Assembly (NCBI GenBank): GCA_949775045.1 | Contig: OX459099.1 | Span: forward strand, 1,334,501 to 1,398,500 | Reading direction: 5' to 3' | DNA length: 64,000 nucleotides | Source: Metridium senile | Lineage: Eukaryota; Cnidaria; Anthozoa; Actiniaria; Metridiidae | Program-made: the position numbers and the translations under genes | The notes under the pieces: generated by a model | The model's database searches: none | Seen by the model: the letters and a program-made list of their open reading frames with translations, nothing else | Told to the model about the DNA's origin: nothing | Shown here: one piece after another, positions 1 to 27,538 of the stretch | Numbering within the stretch: position 1 is the first letter of the stretch | Layout of the letters: each line of letters opens with the position of its first letter

Positions 1-2401
1 ATTATGATAAGAAACAGGTGAACACTTAGTATTTTAAAAATGTTTATATTTTTAGATACTATAATTTTATTAAAAAAATGAAAATTTGAATAAAAACAAA
101 TGAAGTGTATAAAGAAAGCTGTTATAATTACCTAACAAACTCAAATAATGCACAATTCATTTTATGATATAGATAATTGATCCAAATTTGAATAATATTT
201 ATAGCATAATAAATGTTCAAAATATGCTATGTTAATTAAAAGTGCAATTCTGTGAAAATAATTTAAGATAATTTGAGATTTAACATCAATTTTAATGTCC
301 AAAATGTTTAACATCAATTTTAATGTTCAAAATAAGCTGTGTTGATTAAAAGTGCAATTCTGCAAAATAATTTAAGATAATTTGAGATTTAACATCAATT
401 TACAGATAACAGATCTAACTTTGAAAAATGTTATTGCTAGAGTGAAGAAATAAATGAATTATTTATCTGAGGATAAAGGCTTGATAACAAACAGCTGAGT
501 TTAAAAACCTACATGCAAAAAGCATATTTTGTTGCATGATGACATATAAAAAATGGTATATATATGTATTATAGAATTAATGTTGTTTTAAAGAGAAAAA
601 ATGCATCCTAAGTACTTGTATTTGGGACCTGTTGAGTCTATTGTGCCAGAAGTGAATGTTTGCCAATAATTTACATGGACATTAGACAGGTGATATGGTA
701 AATGTTCACAACAACAAAGAAACCGTTCAAATTAAGAACCTTTGTACCTCAGCGAACAACAGTAGATTATTGTACTTTACTAAGGAAGGTTGTGACGATA
801 AATAGCAGGTGTAGAAACGTTGGCTTTAATGTGAAATAACCTGTGAAATTTTGTACAATTAAGCATTAATTTTCTGGTAGACTGACAAAGAAAAATAAGA
901 CACAGCTAGAAGCCATAACGATGGACAAAATTAACAAAAGAATGGGATAGTTTTGTATAATAACTATCATATTTCAAACTTTTATATAATAATTATATTT
1001 CAAAGTTATATTAAGTAAAATCTATAATCTAGGCAGTGATATAAAAGACAAAATAAGGTTATAACTGACACAGAATGCCAATACCAAAGCACAAACTGAT
1101 AATAGATATAGTCTGAAGTGTTAATTAAAAAATATATATAGTATAATATTATAAATAAGTAGACATTAGTAAAATCTATGGTCTTAGTTATGTTTTTCCA
1201 TATTGATGTGATAATATGGACAGCAAATTTCACCTTAAAAAATTACTTTGCATCATATCTTTTGGAATCTTATCTAATGAAATAAATCAATAGCAAAGTT
1301 CTAACAAGAATATCAAAGGATCCTGATTGGGTCATTATTTTCACTTTAAAAGCAATATATATACTAGGTATTACAATACATTGGTAAAATTCTACAAAAG
1401 CCATTTGAAATGTTTTGAAAGACAGAAACACTAAACTATGTCCTTATATGTCATATCTTAGAATTAAACTGTATTTGAAGCCAATACAAGGATTTACTGC
1501 AACAATTGATGCTCACTGAACCAAGAAATGCTTTCTATTGACAGATAACTGCCTTAAAAAATCTATTCTACAGAGATTTTAGGTTTGATCCATTGGGATT
1601 GTGTTTAGACAAAACTATGTGCGTCAGATGTGATTATGAAGTCCAACCAAAAACCACAAGGATCTTGAAAATACAACTCTTTCTATGATTTAGGCTTTTA
1701 TATCAGGGCAAATATCATATGAAAAAATTCCCACGGATCCCTCTGGAAGCGTAAAATCTACAATATCAACATGAATTCATAAGCAAATACCGCATAAAAT
1801 CGAAAAATATTTTCCCACAGAAAAAAACAAGGAATTACTTGCTAGCACGTAATTTGGCGAAATTTAAATGGCTGACGAAAAATGGTATCTGATTACCCAT
1901 AGTTAATCTCGACCATCATGTACATTGAAAACAATAATAAACCGATAAAAACATCAATTTATCCATCACAATTTAAAAATACACCTTATTTCCAAGTGAT
2001 TGAAAATATTCATGTGATTATCAATAATTGTTTTTCTCCTAGGGAGCGATGATAAATTATCGTACATTTTTTGACAATTTGATTATCGCCAAGGTACTTT
2101 AGTCGATTTATTTAAAATATGTAGGGAAATATTATATTTTACAAAAATAATTTGGAGCAATAAAAATAAAAATAATAATAACAAGCAAAGTCAAATAAGC
2201 CGGTTGTACTTGTCTTTTTGTAGCAGTGTTGGTTGATACACGTCGAAAATCGCAATCAAAACATTGCCTTTACTATCAGAATACTACACATCTTTTAAAC
2301 AGGAAACAACGAAAACGAAACAGTTGATTTAGATCGAAAAGGATAATGAGAGAGAAGTTAAAAATAGCAAAGACAGGAGTGTTAGGACAGGAATGTCTTA
2401 C
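1..2401. other. Intronic AT-rich sequence of the nudE-like gene
   Basis: No coding exon or RNA gene was recognised here. The sequence lies 3' of the last visible nudE-like exon on the minus strand and is presumably a long intron, since that exon ends in a good GTAAGA donor. Short ORFs here have no recognisable similarity. The only internal structure seen is the imperfect tandem duplication at about 211-405. Confidence 0.6.
211..405. repeat. Imperfect tandem duplication, unit about 115 bp
   Basis: Two adjacent copies share the order TTCAAAATA, GTGCAATTCTG, AATAATTTAAGATAATTTG, TTTAACATCAATTT. The second copy has small substitutions and a 2-nt gap. Within the nudE-like intron; no function is suggested. 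Confidence 0.7.
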
Positions 2402-3066
2402 CGTTTTGCACGTTCTAAATCGTCATTCGCTTGCTCTAATTCCCGAACGTATTTTTGTAGTTCTTCTTTAACCGCTCTTAGTTGAGCCGTTTCGTCTTGA
2501 AGTGCAGTAACAGTTAAATATGCTTCGTTTTGTCCTGCTTCTAGTTTTTCCTACAAGATAGTCAGTGAAGAGTAAGTAAGAAAGTCGTAATGAAACAGAG
2601 AATATTCTTTGATCCAAGATGGTAGGATTTACTTTCATAAATATATAATCCTGCATAAAAGGCGACGAAAAAACAAATCAGACTTTCGTCAAGCTAATAA
2701 AGATCTACAATCTGTACCTTGATGCTTTCATTTTCAGCTTCTAATCGAGCTTTCGTTGCTAGTAATTCACGTTGTCGTGATTCTGCTTGTCCTAACTGTG
2801 TTTCAAGCTCTGCTTCGAGCTCTCGGCTGCCTTCCTGAAATTCATCGAGTTCTTCCCTAGCTTCTAACCATCTAAATTGCCAAATGAAGAAATAAACACG
2901 TTAATAAGATTGCTCTATGTCTGCACAGTGAAACAACATTACAGATACGAGCTGTAAATTGTTTTTTCACGTACTTTTGTTCATATTCTTGAGCAAGTCT
3001 TTTCCAGTACGCGGCCTCCTCTTTTGGATCAGCGAACTCCAAGTCCTTGTCGCTCGCATTACTCAT
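2402..3066 (-). CDS. NDEL1: Nuclear distribution protein nudE-like (NDE1/NDEL1), 5' part
   Basis: Dynein/LIS1 adaptor of the NDE1/NDEL1 family, which acts at centrosomes, kinetochores and in nuclear migration. Three exons on the minus strand: 3066-2975, 2871-2718 and 2550-2402. The joins keep frame (AA|A, AAG|GAA) and give about 131 residues before the gene leaves the window. Visible features are the family signature [16 protein letters not shown] near residue 17, [16 protein letters not shown], and a long heptad coiled coil ending in [16 protein letters not shown]. In the family this is the LIS1- and dynein-binding N-terminal coiled coil. The exon 1 donor GTACGT, exon 2 donor GTACAG and exon 3 donor GTAAGA are all visible. 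An in-frame ATG 15 nt upstream (3081) is an alternative start; I prefer 3066 because of the expected N-terminal length. The C-terminal half lies outside. NDE1 and NDEL1 cannot be told apart in a non-vertebrate. Confidence 0.9.
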
Positions 3067-3251
3067 CCCCAATTGTCGCATATGGTCAACTTGAAATCCT
3101 AATGAAGTTTCTCATCCAACTTGAATAGACAGAAATGTTTCTTGTTCCGTTAACTGGAGGATTTATGACCGAAAACACGGTTTTTTCCCATCGGTAAACT
3201 TAGGTTTCGAAACAGCAGAAAAGCCAACACATCAAGTAAACCGTTCCTTGA

Positions 3252-3259
3252 TGACGTCA
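3252..3259. promoter_or_regulatory. Consensus CRE palindrome upstream of the nudE-like gene
   Basis: A perfect TGACGTCA octamer about 185 bp upstream of the nudE-like start codon, in a locally more GC-rich stretch. It matches the CREB/ATF site. That it works as a promoter element is inferred from position only. Confidence 0.45.
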
Positions 3260-5029
3260 TGCACGAGCGCTCGTGCTGCATCTCGGGTAGTCATCCATTT
3301 TCTAGACAGATCCAGAACTGACGATTGAAACGCAGGAATTTTTAACTTTAGTAGGCATTATATTACTCAGAAGATATTTATTACAAAATGAAAAATCTGT
3401 ATTTTTTGCAAAAATTTGTACAATCCATTCCCGCCGAGTAACCATGGCTCTTGTAAGATCACCCCACCAGGGCAGGGGGATGCACGTGGTCTGTTTGGTT
3501 AACCGCAAAATGAGTAGAAAAATGCAAGTATTTCTTACGTGGCAGTTCATTTGACCCGGGAGCATTAGCTGTCATCATTATCACGGGGTATACTGACATC
3601 ATGCCGTTAGTTTTACCTGGAGTCACTTTACTAGAGCACGCTATTATACTGGGAAATGAACTATTGTGACGGGAATTTGTATCCGGTATGATTCCATGAA
3701 AGTTAGAAGACATTTCTATGTATAAGTCATAAGTGTTTAAATACTTATAAGACTCAACTTCACATACTTTCTTTTTTTTTAAAAAAAACCTGTCAGTTTT
3801 TTAAGGCCTTGTTGTCTCCTATACTTTTCCTGCTTTTTTCCTTTCCTGTCGCTTTCCCTTTCTTTATATACTTCCTTCAATCCCTCTTTCAAGGTTGGGA
3901 GAATTAGTTAACCAAATAAATACGAAGTGAATTGTATTTATTAATATAAAACGATATAAATTTGTTCAAAAAGCACACCGTTTCGTACAAAGTTCACGGG
4001 ATATCAAGTAGTTTGCGTGCCCGGCAACTTGATTAAAATTGTACTTTAACGCGTACACGCACACGAACAATTAATGTCGTTATCAGCGGTAAATGACAAG
4101 CTGGTCATCTCAAAACCATCAGAGGTATCTCAGTTATGTGCAGCAGTTACTTAACGATAAATACATGTACATCTTTCAATTACCGGCAAAGAAAGCGACG
4201 GATATTAAGCGACTTTTAGATAAGCTTTGATACTGCTTACACGCTCGGTAAAGTGGTCAGTTTGCGCTATAGATGGTAACAAAAACAGCTTTTTGCGTCT
4301 TTATTCCGTTTACATATTCCACAAACGAAAACCAAGGTTATAATTGAATGTATTTATCTAAAATTAAAAAAAATAAAGGCGCGAAATTAAAGGAGGTGGT
4401 TTGGGTGACAAATCACTTCCCATTTTGAGCATCCAATTTTTAATAATTTCTTGGATATGAATCTAATATCGAGGTTGTAATGCGAACAGACAAAACAGTC
4501 ATGTATTCTCATCGTGCTTAAAACAAGAGTTTAAACAATTTTATTAACAATTTTTTTTTTTTAAATACAAAAAATACTAGTATTTTGATGACGTTTTATT
4601 GTCAACTTTTTGGTGAAGATCTGTAACAGGCTAACAAGAGATTGGTTCAAAGCAATTTAAATGTCGCTCCTACTATAAGATCAACTCAAAGTATGCAATA
4701 GTTTACAAATGACAATAGCTAGTGTGGGGTGTGCCTATTTTTACTTGGAAACAATTTATTGGAGTAAAGTGGTTATTTTTACTGATATCAAAGTTGGAAG
4801 GATTGACATTATATTTTATTTAACACTCATGGATACAAGATAGAAAAATAGAAAAAAGTGATTATTCTATGTGGAATCTGTTTGAACTTTTAAACATTTA
4901 AAAATTGATATCCTGGGTCCAATATAAACCTTTTTACAGTGAGGACACTTGAACAATGAACACTTTGAGTTTTTTTGTTCCTTTTTTAAGTTAACCCATA
5001 TTCCATGAGGGAATAGATTAGAAATAAGA
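3260..5029. other. Intergenic region without recognised gene
   Basis: AT-rich spacer between the nudE-like and TPMT-like genes with pyrimidine tracts (about 3765-3880) and poly-T runs. A minus-strand ORF at 3459-3713 ends at a plausible donor (GTAAGA, 3538-3533), so it could be an upstream exon. It has no recognised similarity and no matching acceptor was assigned. Confidence 0.5.
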
Positions 5030-5035
5030 TTTATT
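5030..5035 (-). terminator. Candidate polyadenylation signal of the TPMT-like gene
   Basis: AATAAA on the minus strand about 140 nt downstream of the TPMT-like stop codon. It is a canonical hexamer at a reasonable distance; cleavage was not tested. Confidence 0.4.
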
Positions 5036-5176
5036 ATGAACACTTAGTGTATTTGAACTCACTGCTTCATTTTTAGAGGTTTTGAAGCAGTAGAAGATTC
5101 AGAAAACAATAACATGAAAAAAGTCAAGTGTTCATGTTCGAGTATATCCTCACTGTAACACACACATGCAAATCAG

Positions 5177-7710
5177 TCAATTTTTCAATGACATCAAGTG
5201 ATATTCCCTTCTAAATGACGTTACAGGCATTTCACAGTCAAGTTTTTCAATATCAAACTTGTCGCCAAAGAATTCCTGCAAATTTTCAAGTGTGATATGG
5301 CTGGGGGGTCCACGATGTGGTCCAGGGTCTTCAATGTAGACATGGCTTTCCACCATAATACGACCATTAGGATGTAGCAGGCTAGTCAGTAGATCAGCAT
5401 ACCTTCACAAGAATAGAGTAAAATAAGTAAAACTAATAAGCAATTATTGAATGAAGTTGAACAAAATATTGTGATTTGTCAGTGGTGAGCTATCAGTTAT
5501 TGGCTGATGCCATCCGCGGCAGAGGTGAATAACTGATAGTGAGACATTGACAAATCTTGATATTTTGTGAATAGCTGAGTTCAATAATTGTTTTATCATT
5601 CTGATTTATCTTTTTTTTTATATAATATTTGAAGGAGCAAGGCACACAAATGATAATAATGAATCAAAACCAAAAGTAGCGTTAATGCGCATGAGCATAC
5701 TATTATTTGCAGCAAAACAGCTTTGTAACGTTATGCGCATGAGTAGTCTATGATTTGTAGGCAGTTATTTGTAGTTCCTTCAGCCAATCAAAACGCTGGA
5801 AAATATAGTATGAATGATGTTACTCCACTACAATCCAGGACCACACCTGAGGTACCATGCAGAATGGCTCAGGACAAACAAACAAAGTGGTCTCTTTTTT
5901 TTGCTGTTGCCCAATGTGCCAGCACGCATAGGTAGTAGGTTAGTAAGTAAGTATAATCATCCAACCTCATTCCCAGGGCCCTCTCCCTTCGCTTTTGGGT
6001 GGGGCGGGAAATGGCCCTAGCATCGGCTGGTCGATTCTGTTTGCTCATTGGTCCAGTCATTTCCATAATGTATGTCAACTGTCATGGGAAATTTTGACGA
6101 GGAACAGACTAAAATTGATCAAAACTGTACAATGACATTTTCAGAGAGCTAAGGCTGCAAAATAAGAGTGAAAACAACTTGAATCAATATTACTAAGGTT
6201 CTTTGGTTACAAGAGATAGAAAAAAGTCCACAAAATGGTTTTATGTAGAAATAGGTCGTATGTGTATATGTGGTTTTGAAAGACAGTTGACCTTTTGTCC
6301 AGAAGTGTGAGTGATATGTTTTGACAAGTAGCTGGTAGAGATTTTCATTATTGGGAGATGAAAGTCTCTTATTTTCATATCTCTCATAATGATGAAAGAT
6401 TATATCTGTTTGTACGAAATTTCATGTAAAAGTAAAGACTATTTTGCAATCTACCTGACAATTTATTTATTGCGTGACACATAAACTACCATGAGAAGCC
6501 ACAAGTGATAAGTGACATGGTTCAGATCGGCCAGATGGCTCTGTTGAAGCCGTTGTTGATATTTGATAAATGATTTGAAATTTACAACAGAAAGTAACTT
6601 TGAAGCAGTTTAAATCTAAAGAAGGGAACAATGTTTAATATCAATTAAATTTGACTTGCCTAAATAGTTATATAATCTCTGGCTCAGGCGTATCTTGGAG
6701 TATTTAAGTCGTAATTTATTACACCTGGAATTTCAGGGTATTTTGCGGTCATGTGACCAGCCGATGCCAGGGCCATTTCCCGCCCCACCCAAAAGCGAAG
6801 GGAGATGATCCTGGGAATGAGGTTGATAATCATGAAAGAAATGAAGCTATAAGATAATTGATTCAAGTGCAAAATGCCTGCAAAAAGATATTTTGCTATT
6901 TTCCTGACTGCATGGAGAGCTTAAAATATTGGGTCAGGTAGTTGATCACTTGTTAAAAACATAGATGATAACTTGGTTCATTTGGGCTTTCATTTATTAG
7001 TGTATGGGGGGGGGGGGGCAAAATCACCTGTTGTCTTACTAAATATTATACAATCCCCCCTTCCTTGTTGGTAAAAAAGATCATAATCCCCCTTTCATTT
7101 GCCCAGTTTCTTACTGAAGCTGCATACAATTAGTAACAACCCCCCTATATAGCTCCCCCCATACACTTATAAATGAAAGACCCCTACTTTGGGTATAATA
7201 ATTGTATTTCCACAATTCCTCCCTTAATCTGACCTGTGTATACAAGTATATACTCTACCTGCGACCTCTATTATCAGCGTAAACGCCAATAGCAGATATA
7301 GATCCCCTGTCCCATATTGCATCAAATAGCTCTCCAAACGTATCCCTGCTAGCTTCCATCAAATCCATGACATAAATCTTGATGTCTTTCTCAGTCGCAC
7401 AGTAATACTTTATCTCTCCTGGAGTTGTTTTTACTTCAAATGCTACGTTATGCTCTTCAAAGAAACTCTGAACTGCACTTTCTACTCCTTCAAGACCAAC
7501 AACTTGGAAGCCTTTGTCAACGAGCCAGAGAATGTCGAGAGATTTTCCACACAACGGGAGAAATACTCGTGTCTTTGACGATTTTCCACGTGAAGGTATT
7601 AGTTTTTGATAATACTTCTCTAAACAGGGCTGGATAAAGGTTTTATGCCATGAACTATCGCCTTCTTTCCAGCGTTTGTCCCAATATTCAACATTTTGAA
7701 TGGCCGCCAT
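5177..7710 (-). CDS. TPMT: Thiopurine S-methyltransferase-like protein, two exons, complete
   Basis: S-adenosylmethionine-dependent methyltransferase of the TPMT family; vertebrate members methylate aromatic thiols. Exon 1 is 7710-7259 (150 codons + 2 nt, donor GTAGAG). Exon 2 is 5402-5177 (acceptor GAAG). Together they encode 225 aa, close to the usual family length (about 245 in human). Visible: N-terminal W-rich segment (VEYWDKRW, SSWHKT), SAM motif I region with PLCGK at 52-56 followed by DKGFQVVGLEGVE, IWDRGS at 132-137, then RYADLL and a C-terminal GPPSH. These are in family order. The start is the first ATG of the open frame (MAAIQ). The 1.86-kb intron holds foldback repeats, and a MITE lies about 40 bp upstream of the ATG. 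The cnidarian substrate cannot be predicted; TPMT-like enzymes also include thiol, selenium and halide methyltransferases. Confidence 0.92.
5441..5591. repeat. Foldback repeat in the TPMT intron
   Basis: Inverted arms of about 60 bp, CAATTATTGA...GATTTGTCA...CTATCAGTTATT against its reverse complement, around a GC-richer centre (CCGCGGCAG). It is probably a non-autonomous DNA element. Confidence 0.7.
5953..6832. mobile_element. Foldback DNA element, 0.88 kb, with about 75-bp inverted ends
   Basis: Arms 5953-6032 and 6755-6832 are near-perfect inverted repeats, for example CTTCGCTTTTGGGTGGGGCG against its complement, and CATCGGCTGGTC/GACCAGCCGATG. There is no coding capacity between them. It is a non-autonomous element within the TPMT-like intron; superfamily not assigned. 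Confidence 0.75.
6984..7184. repeat. Short foldback with G/C homopolymers
   Basis: Arms GGGCTTTCATTTATTAGTGTAT and the complement near ATACACTTATAAATGAAAG enclose a G run at 7006-7019 and several C runs. It has the form of a MITE. Confidence 0.65.
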
Positions 7711-7751
7711 GTTTGAGATCGAGTTAAATCCACAGGGATCCCAACACTTAA

Positions 7752-8016
7752 CACAGGCAGCCCAAACTCATTATTTAACAACATTGAAAAATAAAATTAC
7801 AAAATGAAAAAGAGACATTTCGTGTTTTTTAGTTTTTGTTTTAATTCACTTTTTAATATCTGCTCTCCCCCTAACTGAAAAGAGTTTTCAGTTAGGGGGA
7901 GAGTAGATATTAAAAAAATTATTAACGTTTAAATTATTAACGTTTAAAAAAACACTTGAAATGTATCTTTTTGTAATTTTAATTTTCAATGTTATGAAAT
8001 GTTTGGGCTGCCTGTG
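7752..8016. mobile_element. MITE just upstream of the TPMT-like start codon
   Basis: Terminal inverted repeat CACAGGCAGCCCAAAC / complement, flanked by an imperfect 7-bp direct repeat, CACTTAA (7745-7751) and CACTTAC (8017-8023). The centre is a very strong hairpin (about 7853-7917, arms around CTCTCCCCCTAACTGAAAA). The left end is 41 bp upstream of the TPMT-like ATG, so it may lie in the promoter or 5' UTR. Confidence 0.75.
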
Positions 8017-8431
8017 CACTTACATGAGTAACATGTTTAGCGATAGTCCTTTTCACTGTTCCGTTCAGCGACCACAAATAATAGGTCCAAGTCAAGGTTC
8101 CTGTTCCTGCTAGCAAAACTATAATTTATCATGCTGTGCAGCAATGGGAACCTCAACTTGGAACTATCATGGAATCGTGAAAAGGATTATTCTAACAGCT
8201 AATTTAACAATTTGTTAATCTGGAAGTTGGTTGATGGAAGACCTTTATTTCTTTATATTGATTGTACATGATAAAAAGACTAACACGTCAACTGTCTGTT
8301 ACATACTGTCAATATATATCAACATTTATGACATATCATAAATCTAGCTGTCAAACTCAAGCTCTTTATTGGGTTAATATTAAGAAGGCCTATATTATAA
8401 ACAGATGTTAACATTAAAATGTACATTAGTA

Positions 8432-8745
8432 TGTGTTTATAAACCTATGAACTAATTAGAGTGTAATAGTCAGAGAAGAGCTGTTATTTAGGGACGGACC
8501 ATTAGATTTTTGAGCACAGCCTTAAAGAGAAAAAAAAATTTGTGCACATACTTAGAGTGGGAAAAACATATCGTGCAAAAAAAAATTGCCCAACCCCCCC
8601 CCCCCCTCAAAAATCTAATGGTCCATCCCTTATAAACCTATGAAACAAAGTGAACTAATTAGAGTGTAATAGTCAGATAAGAGCTGCTATTTATAAACCT
8701 GTAAAACAAAATGTACTATTTAGAGTGAGATAGACAGATATTAAG
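8432..8745. repeat. Three direct repeats, two of them separated by a MITE
   Basis: The phrase TATAAACCTATGAA..AACTAATTAGAGTGTAATAGTCAGA..AGAGCTG recurs about three times with drift. Copy 1 and copy 2 are separated by the inserted MITE at 8491-8629. Confidence 0.65.
8491..8629. mobile_element. MITE with GGGACGGACCATTAGA ends
   Basis: Near-perfect terminal inverted repeats of about 24 bp (GGGACGGACCATTAGATTTT and complement) around an A-rich core and a 14-nt C run. The ends look like those of common non-autonomous DNA elements of invertebrates (inference). Confidence 0.75.
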
Positions 8746-9013
8746 GCCCAATTCAGACGTCAAACCTCTGTCGTGTTGAGTTCAAGCCCTGTTTTCCTCA
8801 AAACTAGTAGAAGTAAAAGAGATGATATCTTTATGGTAGTTATCAGGCTTTTCTTGTGTTTTCACTAGCGAGTCTTTTACAAAGCTGTTATCTGTATTGT
8901 TACAATTACGTGGTTAATAGATTTGCCTTGTCTTAAAGGATCTTTCAGTCATTTTCCTGCCAAGTGTGTAACTAAAAATAAATTACAATCGAAAAAAAAA
9001 AAAGGAAAAGAGT

Positions 9014-25529
<16,516 letters not shown>

Positions 25530-27284
25530 TGTTTGATAATATTTGTGTAAAAGCGAGTTTTATTCTATCAAAACTCAACTTTCTTCAAGTTTCATTCAAC
25601 ATGGACGCCAATACTCGTGCTCCCGCTTACATAGAAACGAGGCTCAAACCCAGGCTGTATGAACAGCATCGACACAGGGTTCCCGGTTAGGTTTTATTAA
25701 AACTATTGCCACTTTGTTTTTTTCATAAATTGATAAAATTATTATCTTTCAAATATATAAATAGAAAGTAGAGGTGTTATTTTATTATTATTATTATTAT
25801 TATTATTACATAAAGCCTAAAAAAGAGAAGGCATGTAAAAGAAGTAGTGGTGTGTAGTGAGATTTGATCCTGGTAGCCTCTCCCTGCTACGTATTTTGAG
25901 TCGCGAAGCGGCGAGCGAGCTGCGAGAGTTAGTCAAGCCTCTGGTGACCAGGGTCACTCTCAATAACACCACGCGCCATCATCCTACGTAAATTTACATA
26001 ATAATAATAGACTGACAATGCAGATGATAGACTAGAAGTTTTTCGACTGTTATATAATCGATAGTTAATTATATTTTAGCGCAAGGGGTTAGCCATTTAT
26101 AGTCTAGGGGCTGAGTTTCTCCTCCCTCCATGGTACGTCTTTTGACTAGCGCGACGTTAGGTTTTCTGTCGGGATAGCGCGGATGTGGCCGAAATCTTCT
26201 TCTTACACGTTAAATCGATTCGATGCTTCAATCAGCTTCATAGAATGTCTCGGAGGAATCGTCCCATTTTGTTTTTTTATTCACAAGCTTGGAATGAGTT
26301 CGAACCTCGAGTACAGTCTGTAGAGATCTTCTATTTCTTTTTCATTTAGTCTCTTTTTCTATTTCTTTTCTCTCTCTCTTATCGGAGGTTTGAATAATTT
26401 AATTAAATAATTATTATTTGAAATGTCGTATTGGTAATTTCTAACAATAAACTGAGAAAGTAACCATTCAAATTCGCCATTTGTCTCCCGGCCTATCCAA
26501 CATTACAATAACATATCATACATTGTAGATATATGTTGGTCAGATCATACTCATACACAATATCATACATTAAAAGCGCGACTACACGGTGCAATTTTCT
26601 CTGCAACTTGTCTCGCAACGAGCAAGAAAATTGCGAGACAAGTTGCAGAGTTCGTGACTACACGGTGCAACGGAGACGCAATCGTTGTCAAACGTAGAAA
26701 CGAATTCTACTTTTCGCAACGATTGCTGCAACATTTGTTCAAATTGCGCCGTTGGTTACACGCTGCAATGGCTTGTGAAACTTGTGTCGCAACGCCTTTG
26801 CGAGACAAATGCAGAGAAAATTGCAACATGTTATCGCATCTTAACAGTAACAAATCTACGCCGTTTCATTTCTTCAAATATAAAATAGCTTTTATTGACG
26901 TCTATAAATAGGCTTTTCTGATAAACATCTTCATGCTAATATGGTTTCTAGATAAATATATTGAGTGCGTGTATACAAATCATTTCTGTCTAGTAAAAAT
27001 TGCTGCACATTTGTCGATAAAATACTACCCTGCTAGTCCAGTTTCTCTTTCTTAGTACGGAAGAGCGTGAGAAAACCTTCTCTGCTAGCAGGGTTATAAC
27101 AATTCCATAAAACCTATATCCAATCAATATCTTGCATGTTACACAAATGGATGATATTCAATCTCTGTATAAAAAGTATTTTCCAGTTCGTAGGTAAATT
27201 CCTACTGCATATAAAAATTGTTAATCATTTTGTACATTGTACATTGTGTTCGTGTTGACTGACGCGCACACTTGTATCAAAAGC
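25530..27284. other. U2AF2 upstream and intergenic region
   Basis: Head of U2AF2 toward the 3' end of the RADIL-like gene. Contains a TTA microsatellite (about 25780-25806), a short foldback (26599-26650) and two direct copies of GACTACACGGTGCAA. No gene recognised; small plus-strand ORFs at 26654-26911 lack support. Confidence 0.5.
26599..26650. repeat. Perfect 20-bp-arm hairpin
   Basis: CTCTGCAACTTGTCTCGCAA and its exact complement separated by 12 nt, flanked by direct copies of GACTACACGGTGCAA. Confidence 0.85.
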
Positions 27285-27510
27285 ACAAACACGCGCGTAC
27301 TCGCACGAACACACACACGTATATAGGTACGAAAGCGTCTTGTAGTAGTATCACTGGTACAAACACGCGCGTACTCGCACGAACACGTACGCGTATATAG
27401 GTACGAAAGAGTCTTGTAGTACGCGCGCACTTGTACCACAAGCACAAACACGCGCGTACTCGCACGAACACGCACGCGTATATAGATACGAAAGAGTCTT
27501 GTAGTACGAG
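27285..27510. repeat. Three tandem copies of a CpG-rich 70-80 bp unit
   Basis: Units start ACAAACACGCGCGTACTCGC, continue GTATATAGGTACGAAAG.GTCTTGTAGTA, and lie 28-250 bp past the RADIL-like stop codon, so probably in the 3' UTR. They are much richer in CpG than the surroundings. Confidence 0.85.
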
Positions 27511-27538
27511 TTATCCTCGAGAAACATTGTTCATCATG

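Noticed and set aside
3459..3713. 84-aa minus-strand ORF ending at a good donor
   Set aside because: Could be an upstream exon, but no similarity, no partner acceptor in frame and only one line of evidence. Not called as a gene.
5750..6078. Overlapping ORFs in the TPMT intron
   Set aside because: They lie across the end of a foldback element and match nothing recognisable.
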